A stretch of DNA of 64,000 nt from Phlebopus portentosus. Lineage: Eukaryota; Basidiomycota; Agaricomycetes; Boletales; Boletinellaceae. The translations under genes were made by a program, and so were the position numbers. A model generated the notes under the pieces. That model was not told the DNA's origin, made no database searches, and was given only the letters and a program-made list of their open reading frames with translations. Every line of letters begins with the position of its first letter. Position 1 is the first letter of the stretch. The DNA lies in the NCBI GenBank assembly GCA_037892935.1, contig JAYXKI010000012.1, positions 868,001-932,000 of the forward strand, given 5' to 3'. Positions 21,301 through 32,584 of the stretch are shown here, piece after piece.

Positions 21301-22222
21301 ATTCTTCCAGGTAAGGCGGCCACTTTGCCGCTTTCTTCATCCTCACATTCCTCACATACTCATCATCTATCTCTTCTTTCGACAACATCAAATTGCATTC
21401 ATCTGGACAACATGTAAACTTGATGGATCTAACCTTCCAGTTGATCTCTAGGTTATGTTTCTGTAACCAGTCATGACCGAGGAAGATGTTACTTGATGCT
21501 AGAGACGTGACCGCCAATCGGATCTCTTCTTCATGTTTGCCAAAGAATATTCATACTACGACATACTCCTTGATTAGTCTGCCTTTGTTGCTAGTACCAT
21601 CAGCATTGAAGACTGGTCTAGGTTGGATATATCTTTGAGTCGGGAACCCGTATCGCTTAACGAAGCCTTCATTGATGCAGGAGCTAGTGCATCCTGAGTC
21701 AATTAAAGCATGAGCATCAATGAAGTGTTCGTCCTCAAGTCCAGGGTTTGACAGATCAACCTCATCATCTCTAGCGACCTTAGGATGTACAATACTGACG
21801 AAAGCATCTAATTCTTTACCACCTGCCCTCCTGACAAACTGCTCTGCATCTTCAATGCCTTCGCGCCATACCTCAGCCATGCATCTGCCAACCACATCCC
21901 ACACTGCTTCGGTATCATTCGCCTAAGCAATAATGTTCTCACGGTAAGGTTCTTCCACCACAACCTCATTTTTACAGCAGTTTGAATCTGCTCTTTCTCT
22001 CTCAATTTGCCTGCTTGCGCATCTGCTCTTCTGACAAACAAATCTTTATAGACTTTGAGGTCATCATTGTCATCTTCAGATTTATCTGGCAGCACGTCGG
22101 TGAGGATTTTTCAAAGGGTGAAACTGTCACTGATATTTGCATCTTGGTATTGTACAACAGGATGATTATATTTTAATGAGTCCAATGAAAGGAGTCCTTT
22201 AGAGAACTGACCAGTCATCCCG
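18362..22222 (-). pseudogene. pol: Pol of X, many stops
   Basis: Read on the minus strand from the Gag end toward 18362: linker, protease (DSGCTSS), RT with YLDDILIF (about 20.7 kb), RNase H, integrase finger (HHNSTLTGHPG to CDCCQRTKA), catalytic region (TVDLIRELP) and chromodomain (EVEEILDSRLHQGKLQFLVK). The frame breaks near 21.9, 21.53, 21.02, 20.55, 19.35, 19.26 and 18.81 kb. Most are single-base nonsense changes, for example TGA or TAG at former CGA or CAG. Order and length match E2, so nothing large is missing. Confidence 0.82.
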
Positions 22223-22226
22223 ACAT

Positions 22227-23749
22227 TCATGCCTGGTCTTCTGGAAAACCCTCACCTTCTACTAACTCTTCCAGCTCAGCAGGCACTACTCGAATATCGA
22301 CCTCTTCAAAGGAGGATTCCTTCACTTGACCGAGCTCTTCGAGGAGGGCCTCTCTGTCTTCTGGAACGAAGGCCGCGATGATGGCACGTATCGCTTCACG
22401 ACCTCGTGGGCATTCCCTGATATAGTGGCCTACCTGACCACACTTGTAGCAAGTGTGCATATGACATATCTGGTTCATCATCACATCCATGGGTTGACCT
22501 AAGCCTCTGTATGTTACTCTGGTCACATCATGACGATCTTGGGCTGGTGGTGCAAAAGGACGAGTTGCCTGTTGAGGTGGTGCAGGGCGTTGCGTCGGTG
22601 GCACCAGAGCTGGCTTCATCATAGTCGTGCTTATCACCTTCCACCGACGTTTGGCCATCAGGTCTCTGATTTGGTGCTCAACCCTGTCAACTTTGATGGC
22701 AGCCCTCTTGAACTCTTCATATGACGTCAGTTCGTTGGGCAATCTCATGACGCCTTCAACAACCTTTGGGTTTAGTGCCCTCTTCAGATGACTCATCAAC
22801 CATTCATCATGCACTTCCGTCGCTAAGCCAGCATCCACTCGGCAGATATCGAACTTGTTGAAAAACTCATCAGCATTGAGGTCTCCTTGATACATAGCAT
22901 CGAGTCACTCGAAAGCCTTTTGAGACCTGGTGGGGTCATTGAATGATGTGTCAAGCTTCCTCAAGAAAGTGTCCCAACCGTCTGTGAACTCCAAGTTGCC
23001 ATCCTTGTCGACTGCTCCGCTGGTGTAGCTCTCTGCCCAGCGAGCCGCAGCTCCGCTCTTCATGTACAACAGGGTGAACATAATCTTACTCTTGTTCATC
23101 CTGAACTCTGATTCGGATGCATAGATGTAGAGACATAACTCCTGCTTGAAGTCCACATAGTTGTGTTTGCCATCGAAATCTCTCAGTTTGGCGATGTGGA
23201 CCTTCTTTGATCCTTCGTCCCTTGGTGCACACCTTCGCCTGCAGCTTAGAGCGCTAGTGCGACTGCTGTCGCAAGGTCGGTCATTGCTTCCTTCGACAAT
23301 GACATCTCATGTTCTTCCTCCTCTTCTTCTTCTTCTTCTTCTTCACTCGGTATGATTGGAGCTGGTTCCCATAGTCTGCCGAACGACGATGAAGTTGTGA
23401 TAGGGGGGGCCGATGCTGGGTCAATCGACATTGATAGCCCTGGTAAGGGAGTCATTGGTTGTGTTGGGGTAGGGGGCATGAGTTCGTCTACGTCGCCTTC
23501 TCGCTTCGCTCTCCAGTAGAGGGATTTCCTGTCTCTGTCACTGTACCACTTCTTCACTGTTTCGTCCCACCAAGCGTCAAAGACTTGATTCCCTGCTTTG
23601 ACAATGTAGTGTCCTCGTGAAGTGCTCCACCTAGAATTTGCTGGAAGAGCTGCTCATTGGTCATCATTTAGCTCCACCTTGATAGGCTGAGGGTGGAACG
23701 GGGATCGGGATGTTGTTCGGACAGGACCGACTTCGGATGATCGGCTCAT
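22227..23749 (-). pseudogene. gag: Gag of X
   Basis: It begins with an ATG at 23749 (MSRSSEVGPV), followed by the conserved start of Gag, a Pro-rich linker, an acidic Glu run, MSLSKEAMTDLATAVALAL, the Gag core and CYKCGQVGHYIRECP. It ends at TGA 22227-22229. Frame breaks occur near 23.65, 23.24 and 22.9 kb. The heptamer GGGTTTT, the spacer and the GACCAG/CTGGTC stem are all preserved just before the stop. Confidence 0.8.
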
Positions 23750-24094
23750 CTTTGAAATTGATAGATTAGATGAAAGGCCCTGAGATAAACAATGAATGAG
23801 ATGCTAGTTGATGATTGGACTCTATGTGTCACCCACGAGAATGTCTGGTGCGAGTTCTAAAGAAGGGTAATTCAGAGCGCCATGGTGGTATGATTGGTTA
23901 GTACTTCAGGTACTATCGGAACACGTCAGAGTCAATCGGACTTCAATGGGCAAGATAGGGGTTTGTTATCTGCACAGTGGGAACCGGGTTTCACTCAATG
24001 TCATCCTTCGAAGATATACTTTAGGGGACATGTCACAGGCGAGCACTCGACGACAACGGAATCAGGTGTGAGCCAAGGGTGGGTCTTTCTATTA

Positions 24095-24559
24095 TGTTAG
24101 GCAGATGGCTCAGGGGCTGAGTCGAGGTAGGCCAACACAACAATAAACAAGCATAGATGAGATAATCCCAAACATGTTGCTCAGGTCAAGACAGCTAAGA
24201 CGAGGCTTAAGTCCAGACCGTCGAACGCTATGTCGAAGTGAAGGTAAGTAGAATTTCAATAAGCTATTAATACAAGAGTAGATACCTATGTCTAAGTGAA
24301 GGTAAGTAGAATAGAAAGACAAGGAAATGAAAGAGTCAAGCTATCTACTTATATAGACTTCAAGTGTGGGAAAGGTCTACTCTAATAGGAAGTCGCATGA
24401 TAAAGGAATGGGATGATTAGTGAGTGTGATAGAACATCGTGGAATGTTCTGGCGAATGGATGAGTAAGCACATAAGAAAAATAAAAGAAAAGGAAAAGAA
24501 TATTAAAAAAAATGAATGATGATGTAAGAAAAGAAAAGAAAAATGTTCGAGTCCTTACA
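24095..24559 (-). repeat. 5' LTR of X
   Basis: 465 bp, TGTAAGG to CTAACA on the minus strand, followed inward by the AATAGAAAGACCC primer-site sequence. Confidence 0.88.
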
Positions 24560-24650
24560 GGCTTATTTGAACTAACGGTCATGTTCTTCAGACTATGCAA
24601 TGCGCCAGCGACTTTCCAAGGTTTTATGAATGACATCTTTCGAGAGCTAA
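24560..24650 (+). pseudogene. pol: P fragment B: 91 bp of RT
   Basis: Encodes [20 protein letters not shown] and NDIFRELI, the part of RT just before YLDD. It is isolated between the LTRs of X and Y. Its ends are the duplications GGCTT and GCTAA. Confidence 0.88.
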
Positions 24651-25132
24651 TATTAGGCAGATGGCTCAAGGACTGAGTCGAGGCAGGCCAATACAACAAC
24701 AAACAAGCATAGATGAGATAATCCCAAACACGTCGCTCAGGTCAAGATAGCTAAGACGAGGCTTAAGTCCAGACCGTCGAACGCTATGTCGAAGTGATAG
24801 TAAGTAGAATTTCAATAAGCTATTAATACAAGAGTAGATACCTATGTCAAAGTGATGGTAAGTAGAATAGAAAGACAAGGAAACGAAAGAGTCAAACTAT
24901 CTACTTATATAGACTTCGAGCATGGGAAAGGTCTACTCTAATGGGGAGTCACATGATGAAAAAATGAGGTGATTAGTGAGCATAGTAGAACGTCGTGGAA
25001 TGTTCCGGCGAATGGATGAGTAAGTGCATAAGAAAAGAGAAGTAAAAGAAAATAAAAGAAAAAGAAAAGAAAAAGAATATTAAAATGAATGATGATGTAA
25101 GAAAAGAAAAGGAAAATGTTTGAGTCCTCACA
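24651..25132 (-). repeat. 3' LTR of Y
   Basis: 482 bp. The end at 24651 reads TATTAGG instead of TGTTAGG (one transition), and the other end TGTGAGGACTC instead of TGTAAGGACTC. Same subfamily as X. Confidence 0.87.
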
Positions 25133-28100
25133 TCACCCCCCCTTCAAGGTTGGGTATCCCGACCAACCACATAAGCCTTCTGAGGATGTGAACTTGTACA
25201 GTGCTCGCAGACTTCATTGAGGTATCATTAACTTCCTCAGAGCTCTGGGATGTTTGCGATAGAAATCTTGAATTGATTCCTGCGCATTGTCCTTGATGTT
25301 GGATTCCGGCTGCCATGTCGCTTCCTCGTACCCAACCCACTTGACCAAGAACTGGAGCTTGCCTCGATGTAGACGTGAGTTGAGTATTTCTTCAACCTCG
25401 TACTCTTCCTGTTCGTCAATAATCACTGGTGGTGGTGGAGGCGGTTTCTTTTGTGACTTGAAGGACGGTTGGACAGCCGGTTTGAGCAAGATCTCGTTGA
25501 AGACTGGGTGAACTTTCTTTCAGGTCTTCAGCAGTTTGAGTCTGTATGCACTTGCACCAACCTTTTCTACCACCTCGAAGGGACCGAACCACTTGTCATC
25601 CATCTTCTTCGTCGGTTGGATTGTTTTGATATTCCGTCCGTCCAAGAAGACTTTTGATCCCACCTCATAATTGACAGACTTCCCAGCATGACAATCATAG
25701 AAGTGCTTCATGTCTTTGTTCACTTGGGCCAGGTTACTCTGAGCAAGCTCATGTACCTCCTTGATGTGCTTGGCAAATTCTTCCGCTGATAGGTTTGACG
25801 ACGCTGTCCCAACTCCCGTAAAATCCAAGGGATGCATTCCGGTGTTGACAAAGAAAGGAGACAGTTTTGTCGCTGAGTGCTCACGGTTGTTGTATGAAAA
25901 TTCTGTGAGAGCCAGCCAGTCCACCCAGTCTGATTGACGATGATTGACATATAAGCGAAGGTATTGTTCAAGTTCCTGGTTAACCCTCTCCATCTGTCCA
26001 TCGGTTTGTGGGTGATACGCTGTCGACGGGTTGCCCTCAATGTGTAGGAGCTTGTACAACTCTTTCATCATCTTTGCATCAAACTGCACCCCTCGGTTGT
26101 GAATGATCTTTTGGGGTAGCCTATATAGTCGGAAGACGTGGTCCCTATAGATCCTAGCCATGCCTTCAGCTGTTAACTTCGTTGTCATCGGAATCACATG
26201 GATTTGTTTGCTAAAGCGATCAACTACCACGCAAATCGCATTAAACCCATTCGACTCTGGCAACTCTCCAATCAGGTCGACCATGACAATTTGCCATGGT
26301 GCCTCCGGCACCTCATTAGGGTGCAAAACCTTTGCTCTTGTTGTCCTTAGAGCCTTCGTCCACTGACAATGATCATACCCTCACACATACACCCACACAT
26401 CTGCACTCATCTTCAGCCACCAGTACCTTCATGCTATCAGCTGGATTGTCTTTGTCACTCCTGGATGTCCTGCCAGGGTCGAGTCATGGTGTTCCTTCAT
26501 GATGATCTCTCTGACGCTTGCTGGTACGTATAGCCACCTACCCATCTTCTATGCTTCTCCTCTCCACTCAACTACCTTCGGTCATTCCTCTTCACCTTCC
26601 TGTCCTTGTGCCTCCCTGACCTTGCTGACAAGAACATCTCTGGATGTCTGAACCATTCCTCTGACCAGCCATTCCTTCTTGATGAAGGTCACATTCTCGT
26701 TATCACACTCACCCTTGTCGTAATCTGCTCGACGTGATAACAGATCAGCCTTACCTAACGTCTTTCCAGGCTTATGGACTAGCGTGAAATCAAACTCAGC
26801 TAAATCGAGTCGCCAACGGGCTTGTCAACAATTTAGCTTCTGCGGCGATCAGAAGTACGTTAGATTTGCATGGTCCGTCCATACCTCAAAAGGTTGGTTA
26901 GCTCCTTGGAGATATTGTCGCCATTCCTTTAGGGCTTGAACGATGGTGAGCATTTCTTTATTATAAATCTCATAATTTTGCTCTGCCTCTAGAAATGTCA
27001 ATGACTGATAAGTGATCACCTTCCATTTGCCATCTTGTTTCTGGAGAAGGACTCCACCAGTCGCAAAGTCCGATGCATCTGCTTCCACACGGAAAGGGTC
27101 CTCGTTGTTGGGTATCGCTAACATGGGAGGACTACTCAAACGATGCTTCAGTTCCTTGAACGCTGCCTGTTCATCTTTGCCCCACTTCCATTCCACCTTA
27201 CCCATCAGCGTAGTTAGGGGTTTGATGACCAAACTGTAATCCTTAACAAAACGTCGCAACCAATTTCCTAGTCCCAGGAATTGTTGCAGTTCGTGGACGT
27301 TCTTTAGAACTGGCCAGTCCTGTACTGCTGCCATCTTCTTGGGATCCATTCGAACTTCGCCATTGCCGATGATGTGCCCAAGGTACTTGACTGTATCAAC
27401 TTCGAACTCGCACTTCTGTGGCTTTAGAAAAAGTCCATTTTGACGAAGAATCTCAAAGACTCATTTGGTGCGCCTACGATGTTCCTCTAGATCATTCGAG
27501 AAGATGAGAATGTCATTGAGGTAAATGATGACGATACCCTCATGAATCAGTTCCTGAAAGATATCATTCATGAAGCCTTGGAATGTCGCTGGTGCATTGC
27601 ACAAACCAAAGAACATGACTGTGGGTTCGAACAAGCCTAAATTCGTCCTAAACACTGCCTTCCACTCGTCTCCCTCGCGAATTTGGATGTTGTAGTAGCC
27701 CCAACGAACATCGAGCTTCATGATGTACTTTGCATCCTTGACCTTGTCGATGAGCTCATTTATCAATGGTAACGGATACTTGTTCTTGACCGTCCCTTTG
27801 TTGAGCTTCCGATAGTCTTGGATTGCTCGCAGGCTCCCATCTTCTTTCTTGATAAAAAGAACGGTGATGCCATTGGAGATTCCAACTGTCAGATGTGTCC
27901 TGATGCTAGGTTTTCCTCAATGAACTCTCTCATCACTTCTTGTTCTTTTGGTGACAATGGGTAAACCTTGCAGTTGCTGGGTTTGAAGTCTGGTTTCAGG
28001 TCAATAGCATGGTCCCACATTCGGTGATTTGGTAAATGTTTGAATGATTCCTCACTAAAAACGTCGGCATATTCTTCCAGGTAAGGCAGCCACTTTGCCG

Positions 28101-28287
28101 CTTCCTTCATCCTCACATTCCTCCACATACTCATCATCTATTTCTTCTTTTGACAACATCAAATCGTATTCATCCGGGCAACGTGTGAATTTGACAGATC
28201 CAACCTTCTAGTCGATCTCCAGGTTATGTTTCTATAGCCAGTTGTGACCAAGGAAAATGTTACTTGATGCCAAAGACGTGACCGCTA
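25133..28287 (-). pseudogene. pol: Pol of Y (RT to chromodomain)
   Basis: Minus-strand Pol with chromodomain (25.24-25.49 kb), integrase (25.5-26.5 kb), RNase H (26.85-27.35 kb) and RT (27.46-28.14 kb). The RT active site reads YLND, not YLDD, so a metal-binding Asp is lost. Stops and frameshifts are frequent: near 25.52, 26.35, 26.83, 27.46 and 27.87 kb. The frame ends at GACGTGACCGCTA, where the 2-kb repeat starts. Confidence 0.8.
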
Positions 28288-30261
28288 TAGACTATCAGAC
28301 TCTCCTAGATAGGGACAAAGGCAGTGGCGGCGTTTGACCACAGGGAGGCGATGTCAAAGGTATCGAGAGGAAAAAGGGGAAGTCCTACCAGATCTACAGA
28401 CTACCTACAGACTTTCAGAAGCGACACTCAGCTCAGATGCACAAGGATCCAGGCATCAGACAGATCCGCCGCGATGTCGAATAACTCGCCACGGCGATAC
28501 AAATCTCAGCGGGGTCCGAAAGGATGAATAGAGACTGCCGAGTCCAACTGAACTGGCAAAGGGGTTGAAGCGGCAGGCTGTGTGTGGCGGCAGCGGATAA
28601 TCACACTTGTGCGATTCCGGCTGGTAGTCGGGGAGACGATGTGGGAACGACACAGAGAAGGCAGAGGTGAGAGTATGTTGACACCACTCAAAAGGGGAGT
28701 GGTGTCAGCGGTAGAATGATGCGGAGGCAGCGGAGACGTTGAGAAGTGGCAAACTGGATTCAGACGCAGGGGAGGCACCAGCGCCGGTGGTAGCTGTGGG
28801 CACGAGAAGAGTGACAGCTGCATCGAGATGTCGAGGAAGTATCACAAGTCCCCTGAACTGAATGGCAGCGAAGAATCCTGAGAGGGGATGGCGATGCAGA
28901 TAAAAGTCGAAAATTCCCGGAGTGATTACTAGAAGAGTGACGGCTGCGTTGGGACGTTGAGGAAGAATCACAAACAAACTGAACCGAGCAGCAGTGGAGG
29001 ATCGCAAGAGGGGACGCCAATGCAGATAAAAGTCGAAAATCCCGGAGTGATTACTAGAAGAGTGACGGCTGCGTTGAGGTGTCAAGGAAGTACCACAATC
29101 GGTTGACGCCGGATGACGGCGAAGAAGCACAAAAGGTGGCCTCAGGCGCGGGGAGAAATCAAAAATCCCAGGAGTGATTACTAGAAGAGTGATGGCTGTG
29201 TAGAAGAGAGATGTTCGGGGCAGCGAGCGAGCTCAGCAACCTCTCTTGCACTTCTAGGTGTGCAAGGTTGCTCGGCAGCAGATTCTGTCGTGACAGTGCC
29301 TACTCCTGTAAGATTGAGGCCGCGCCATCAGGATGGGATCGGCGGGGGCACGTGACCAGGAATTTGCCCAATCCGGCTATCTGGTTCACTGAATACACTG
29401 GCTTCTTGAAGGGGGCTCTCTACTTGTAGTTGGTTTTTGGTAGCTGTGTCTTAGAAGGTATATCTGCCACTTTTTAGGATAGATACATGCTCTCTATATA
29501 TACTATGAGTCCTTGATAAGAAATATCACTAAAGCGGTGGGCGGCGAGGTGCGACAGGCACACCGCGATGGCAGGGGCCACCGCCGAGATGTACTGCCAA
29601 GCCACTAAGACCCAGGAGCGCCCAATCAGAACAGTGGATGCTGGTACATCGTGTCGAGCGTTGGGTCCATTCGGATCGGTCAGGGCGTGCTCTATGTAGA
29701 TCTGAAACACCAAGGGATCGAATGAAACTAAAAGAGGGAATGTACGGATGGCTGCCAGGCATGCTACCATGCTCGGCATACAATGTGGGATGATAGGAAT
29801 ATGAAACAATCAACAAAATAGACCTTAGATAGGTTATAATTTACCCAGCCGGCACGGTGGCGGGCATACACCTCCGTGATGGCGCAATATACATCCGCTG
29901 CAGCGTGTCCAGCTGCCGTGCGAGCATTTCCGAAGTCTGGAATCACTGGATTCAGTGGAACCGTTCTTAGGAGAGGCTGGAGAAGGGGAACCAGGGTTTG
30001 GTCGAAGGGGGGACAGGGTGATCATAAGATAGAAGCGAAGGCGTCGCTGCCAGTTCATATGGTCGGTGGCGGCGGTGGCATGGGTGCTGTTCCTAGGCCA
30101 CTGAAGGTCCGGCAACCACTGAGCAGGCTGTATTATGGGTAATGGTGGTGAAGGCTGGTTTGCTGACAATAGTACATGGGGTGTCCTGGGTATGGCATAG
30201 GGGAGTACAGCCCTTACAGGCCTGTGCCGCTAGACCAGTACAGGTTAGTGCGGCGCACTAC
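28288..30261 (-). repeat. 2-kb dispersed repeat inserted in Y
   Basis: The insert lies between ACCGCTA (28281-28287) and ACCACCA (30262-30268), an imperfect 7-bp duplication consistent with one ACCGCCA target and two transitions. From right to left it has the 102-bp terminal repeat (30161-30262), a middle part with possible exon pieces (29.47-30.15 kb), and a minisatellite with a period of about 126 bp (28.70-29.13 kb). It ends at TAGACTATC. The outer parts are shared, in inverted orientation, with 504-605 and 5057-5927. It is probably a non-autonomous DNA transposon; no transposase was seen. Confidence 0.55.
29474..30110 (-). pseudogene. Possible captured gene fragment in the 2-kb repeat
   Basis: On the minus strand, exon-like frames can be joined by a good intron (GTAAAT at about 29849 to GTAG at about 29767). 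Before it reads VIPDFGNARTAAGHAAADVY, and after it CLAAIRTFPLLVSFDPLVFQ, followed by a second possible intron and a hydrophobic stretch (VLVAWQYISAVAPAIAV). No family is recognised. It might be a host gene piece picked up by the transposon, or chance. Confidence 0.3.
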
Positions 30262-30623
30262 ACCACCAGTCAGATCTCCTCTTCATGTTTGCCAAAGAAC
30301 ATCTATACCACGACGTACTCCTTGATTAGTCCACCCTCGTTGCTGGTACCATCAGCATTGAAGACTGGTCTAGGTCGGATATATCTTTGAGTTGGGAACC
30401 TGTATCGCTTAACAAAACTCTCGTTGATGCAAGAGCCTGTGCATCCCAAGTTGATTAAGGCATGAGCATCAATGAAGTGTTCATCCTCAAGCCCAGGATT
30501 TGACAGATCAACTTCATCATCTCCAGTGACCTTAGGATGTACGATGCTAACAAAAGCATCCAATTCTTTACCACCCGCCCTCCTGATGAATTGCTCTGCA
30601 TCCTCGATGCCTTCACGCCATAC
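30262..30623 (-). pseudogene. pol: Pol of Y, N-terminal part (protease)
   Basis: Continues the Y reading frame on the other side of the 2-kb insert: LAVTS-proximal part, then [18 protein letters not shown] at the protease active site (Asp lost) and [11 protein letters not shown]. It stops at GCCATAC next to an LTR remnant. Confidence 0.75.
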
Positions 30624-30701
30624 AAAATAAAGGAAAAGAAAAAGAATATTAAAATAAATGATGACGTCAGAAAAGAAAAGGAAAATGTTCGAGTCCTTAC
30701 A
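30624..30701 (-). repeat. 78-bp LTR remnant inside Y
   Basis: The outer 78 bp of an LTR, ending TGTAAGGACTCGAAC on the minus strand, joined to Gag at 30702 and to Pol at 30623. The rest of that LTR, the Gag knuckle region and the start of Pol are missing. One later insertion followed by a deletion explains this. Confidence 0.8.
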
Positions 30702-31759
30702 ATCAGTTCATTGGGCAATCTCATGACACCTTCGATGACCTTTGGGTTTAGCGCCCTCTTCAGATGACTCATCAACCATTCATCATGTGCCTCTGTTGCT
30801 AGGCCAGCGTCCACTTGGCAAATGTCAAACTTGTTGAAGAACTCGTCAGCATTGAGGTCTCCTTGGTACATCATGTCTAGTTGTTCAAAGGCTTTCTGGG
30901 ATCTGGCAGGGTCATCAAATGATATATCCAGCTTCTTCAAGAAGGCATCCCAGCCATCTGTGAATGTCAGGTTGCCATCTTCGTCGACTGCTTCACTGGT
31001 ATAACTTTCCACCCAGCGAGCTGCAGCACCACTCTTCATGTATGATAGGGCGAACATAATCTTACTCTTGTTCGTCCTGAACTCTGATTCAGATGCATAG
31101 ATGTAGAGATGCAGCTCTCGCTTGAAGTCCACATAATTGTGTTCGCCATCGAAGTCTCTTGGTTTGGCGATGTGGACCTTCTTTGACACCTTTGAGCCTT
31201 GGTTCACTCCTTCGCCTGCTGCTTGGAGCACTAGCGCAACCGCTGTCGCAAGATCGGTCATTGCTTTCTTTGACAATGACATCTCATATTCTTTCTCCTC
31301 CTCCTCTTCTTCTTCTTCTTCTTCTTCTTCTTCTTCTTCTTCTTCTTCTTCTTCGCTCGGTATGATCAGAGCTGGTTCCTGTAGTTTGCTGAATGATGAT
31401 GAAGTTGTGATAGGGGGGGGCAATGCTGGGGTAATTGATGTTGATAGCCCTGGTAAGGGAGTTATTAGTTGTGTCAGGGTAGGGGGCGTGGGTTCGTCTA
31501 CGTCGCCTTCTCGCTTCGCTCTCCAGTAGAGAGATTTCTCGTCTCTGTTGCTGTACCACTTCTTCACTGGTTTGTCCCACCAAGCATTGAAGACTTGATT
31601 CCCTGCTTTGACAATGTAGTGTCCTCGCAATGCGCTCCACCTAGAGTTTGCCAGAAGAGCTGCTCGTTGGTTGTCAGTTAGCTTCACCTTGATAGGCTGG
31701 GGGTGGAATGGGGATCGGGATGTTGTTCGGATGGGACCGGCTTTGGATAATTGGCTCAT
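30702..31759 (-). pseudogene. gag: Gag of Y, C-terminally deleted
   Basis: Starts at ATG 31759 (MSQLSKAGPIRTTSRS) and is open through the Gag core to LNPKVIEGVMRLPNEL. There it runs into the LTR remnant and on into Pol sequence, stopping at 30455. The acidic region is a long Glu run from a CTT/CTC trinucleotide repeat at 31298-31355 (+ strand), longer than in other copies. The CCHC knuckle and frameshift signal are deleted. It is the only copy in the window with ATG start and open frame through the core. Confidence 0.8.
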
Positions 31760-32103
31760 CTTTGAAATTGATGACTAGACGAAAGGCTCCGAGGTAGATA
31801 ATGAATAAGATACTAGTCGACGACTGAACTCTATGCATCACCCATGAGAAGGTTTGATGGGAGTTCCAAAGAAGCATGATTCAGAGCACCACGATGGTGT
31901 GATTGGATGGTACTTCGGATACTATCAGAATACGTCGGAGTCAATCAGACTTCGACGGGCAAGATAGGGGTTTGTTGTCTACTTGGTAGGAACCGGGTTT
32001 TGTTCGATGTCGTCCTTCGAAGATATACTTCAGGGGACACGTCACAGGCGAGCACTCGACGACAACGGAATTAGGCATGATCCAAGGGTGGGTCTTTCTA
32101 TTA

Positions 32104-32584
32104 TGTTAGGCGGACAGCTCAAGGATTGAGTTGAGGTAGGCCAACATAACAACAAACAAGCATGGATGAGATAATCCCAAACACGTTGCTCAGGTCAAGA
32201 CAGCTAAGATGAGGCTTAAGTCCAGACCGTTGAACACTATGTTAAAGTGATAGTAAGTAGAATTCAATAAACTATTAATACAAGAGTAGATACCTATGTC
32301 AAAGTGATGGTAAGTAGAATAGAAAGACAAGGAAATGAAAGAGTCAAGCTATCTACTTATATAGACTTTGAGTGTGGGAAAGGTCTACTCTAATGGGGAG
32401 TCACATGATGAAGAAATGGGGTGATTAGTGAGCGTAGTAGAATGTTGTGGAATGTTCCAGCGAATGGATGAGTAAGCGCATAAGAAAAGAGAAGTAAAAT
32501 AAAATAAAAGAAAAAGAAAAGGAAAAGAATATTAAAATAAATGATGACATAAGAAAAGAAAAGGAAAATGTTCGAGTCCTTACA
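32104..32584 (-). repeat. 5' LTR of Y
   Basis: 481 bp, TGTAAGGACTCG to CTAACA on the minus strand. The predicted self-primer site follows on the inside. Confidence 0.88.

Larger units (their letters stand above)
17763..24559 (-). mobile_element. Chromovirus copy X, full length, inserted in P
   Basis: A minus-strand element with both LTRs (3' LTR 17763-18361, 5' LTR 24095-24559). It is flanked by GACTT (17758-17762) and GGCTT (24560-24564), a 5-bp duplication with one later change. Removing it rejoins P at LDVHWGYYNIQ...MNLGLFELT of the RT. The 3' LTR is longer because a 130-bp MITE is inserted in it. Gag and Pol have many stops, so the copy is inactive. Confidence 0.88.
24651..32584 (-). mobile_element. 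Chromovirus copy Y, inserted in P, with a 2-kb insert and an internal deletion
   Basis: A minus-strand element with LTRs 24651-25132 and 32104-32584 (482 and 481 bp), flanked by a perfect GCTAA duplication (24646-24650 and 32585-32589). Inside, Pol runs 25133-28287 and is broken by a 2-kb foreign repeat (28288-30261). It continues at 30262-30623, then meets a 78-bp LTR remnant (30624-30701) that replaces the Gag/Pol junction. The 5' part of Gag follows. Confidence 0.87.

Noticed and set aside
31280..31360. Poly-Ser, poly-Leu and poly-Arg reading frames
   Set aside because: Other frames of the trinucleotide run that encodes the Glu stretch of Gag.
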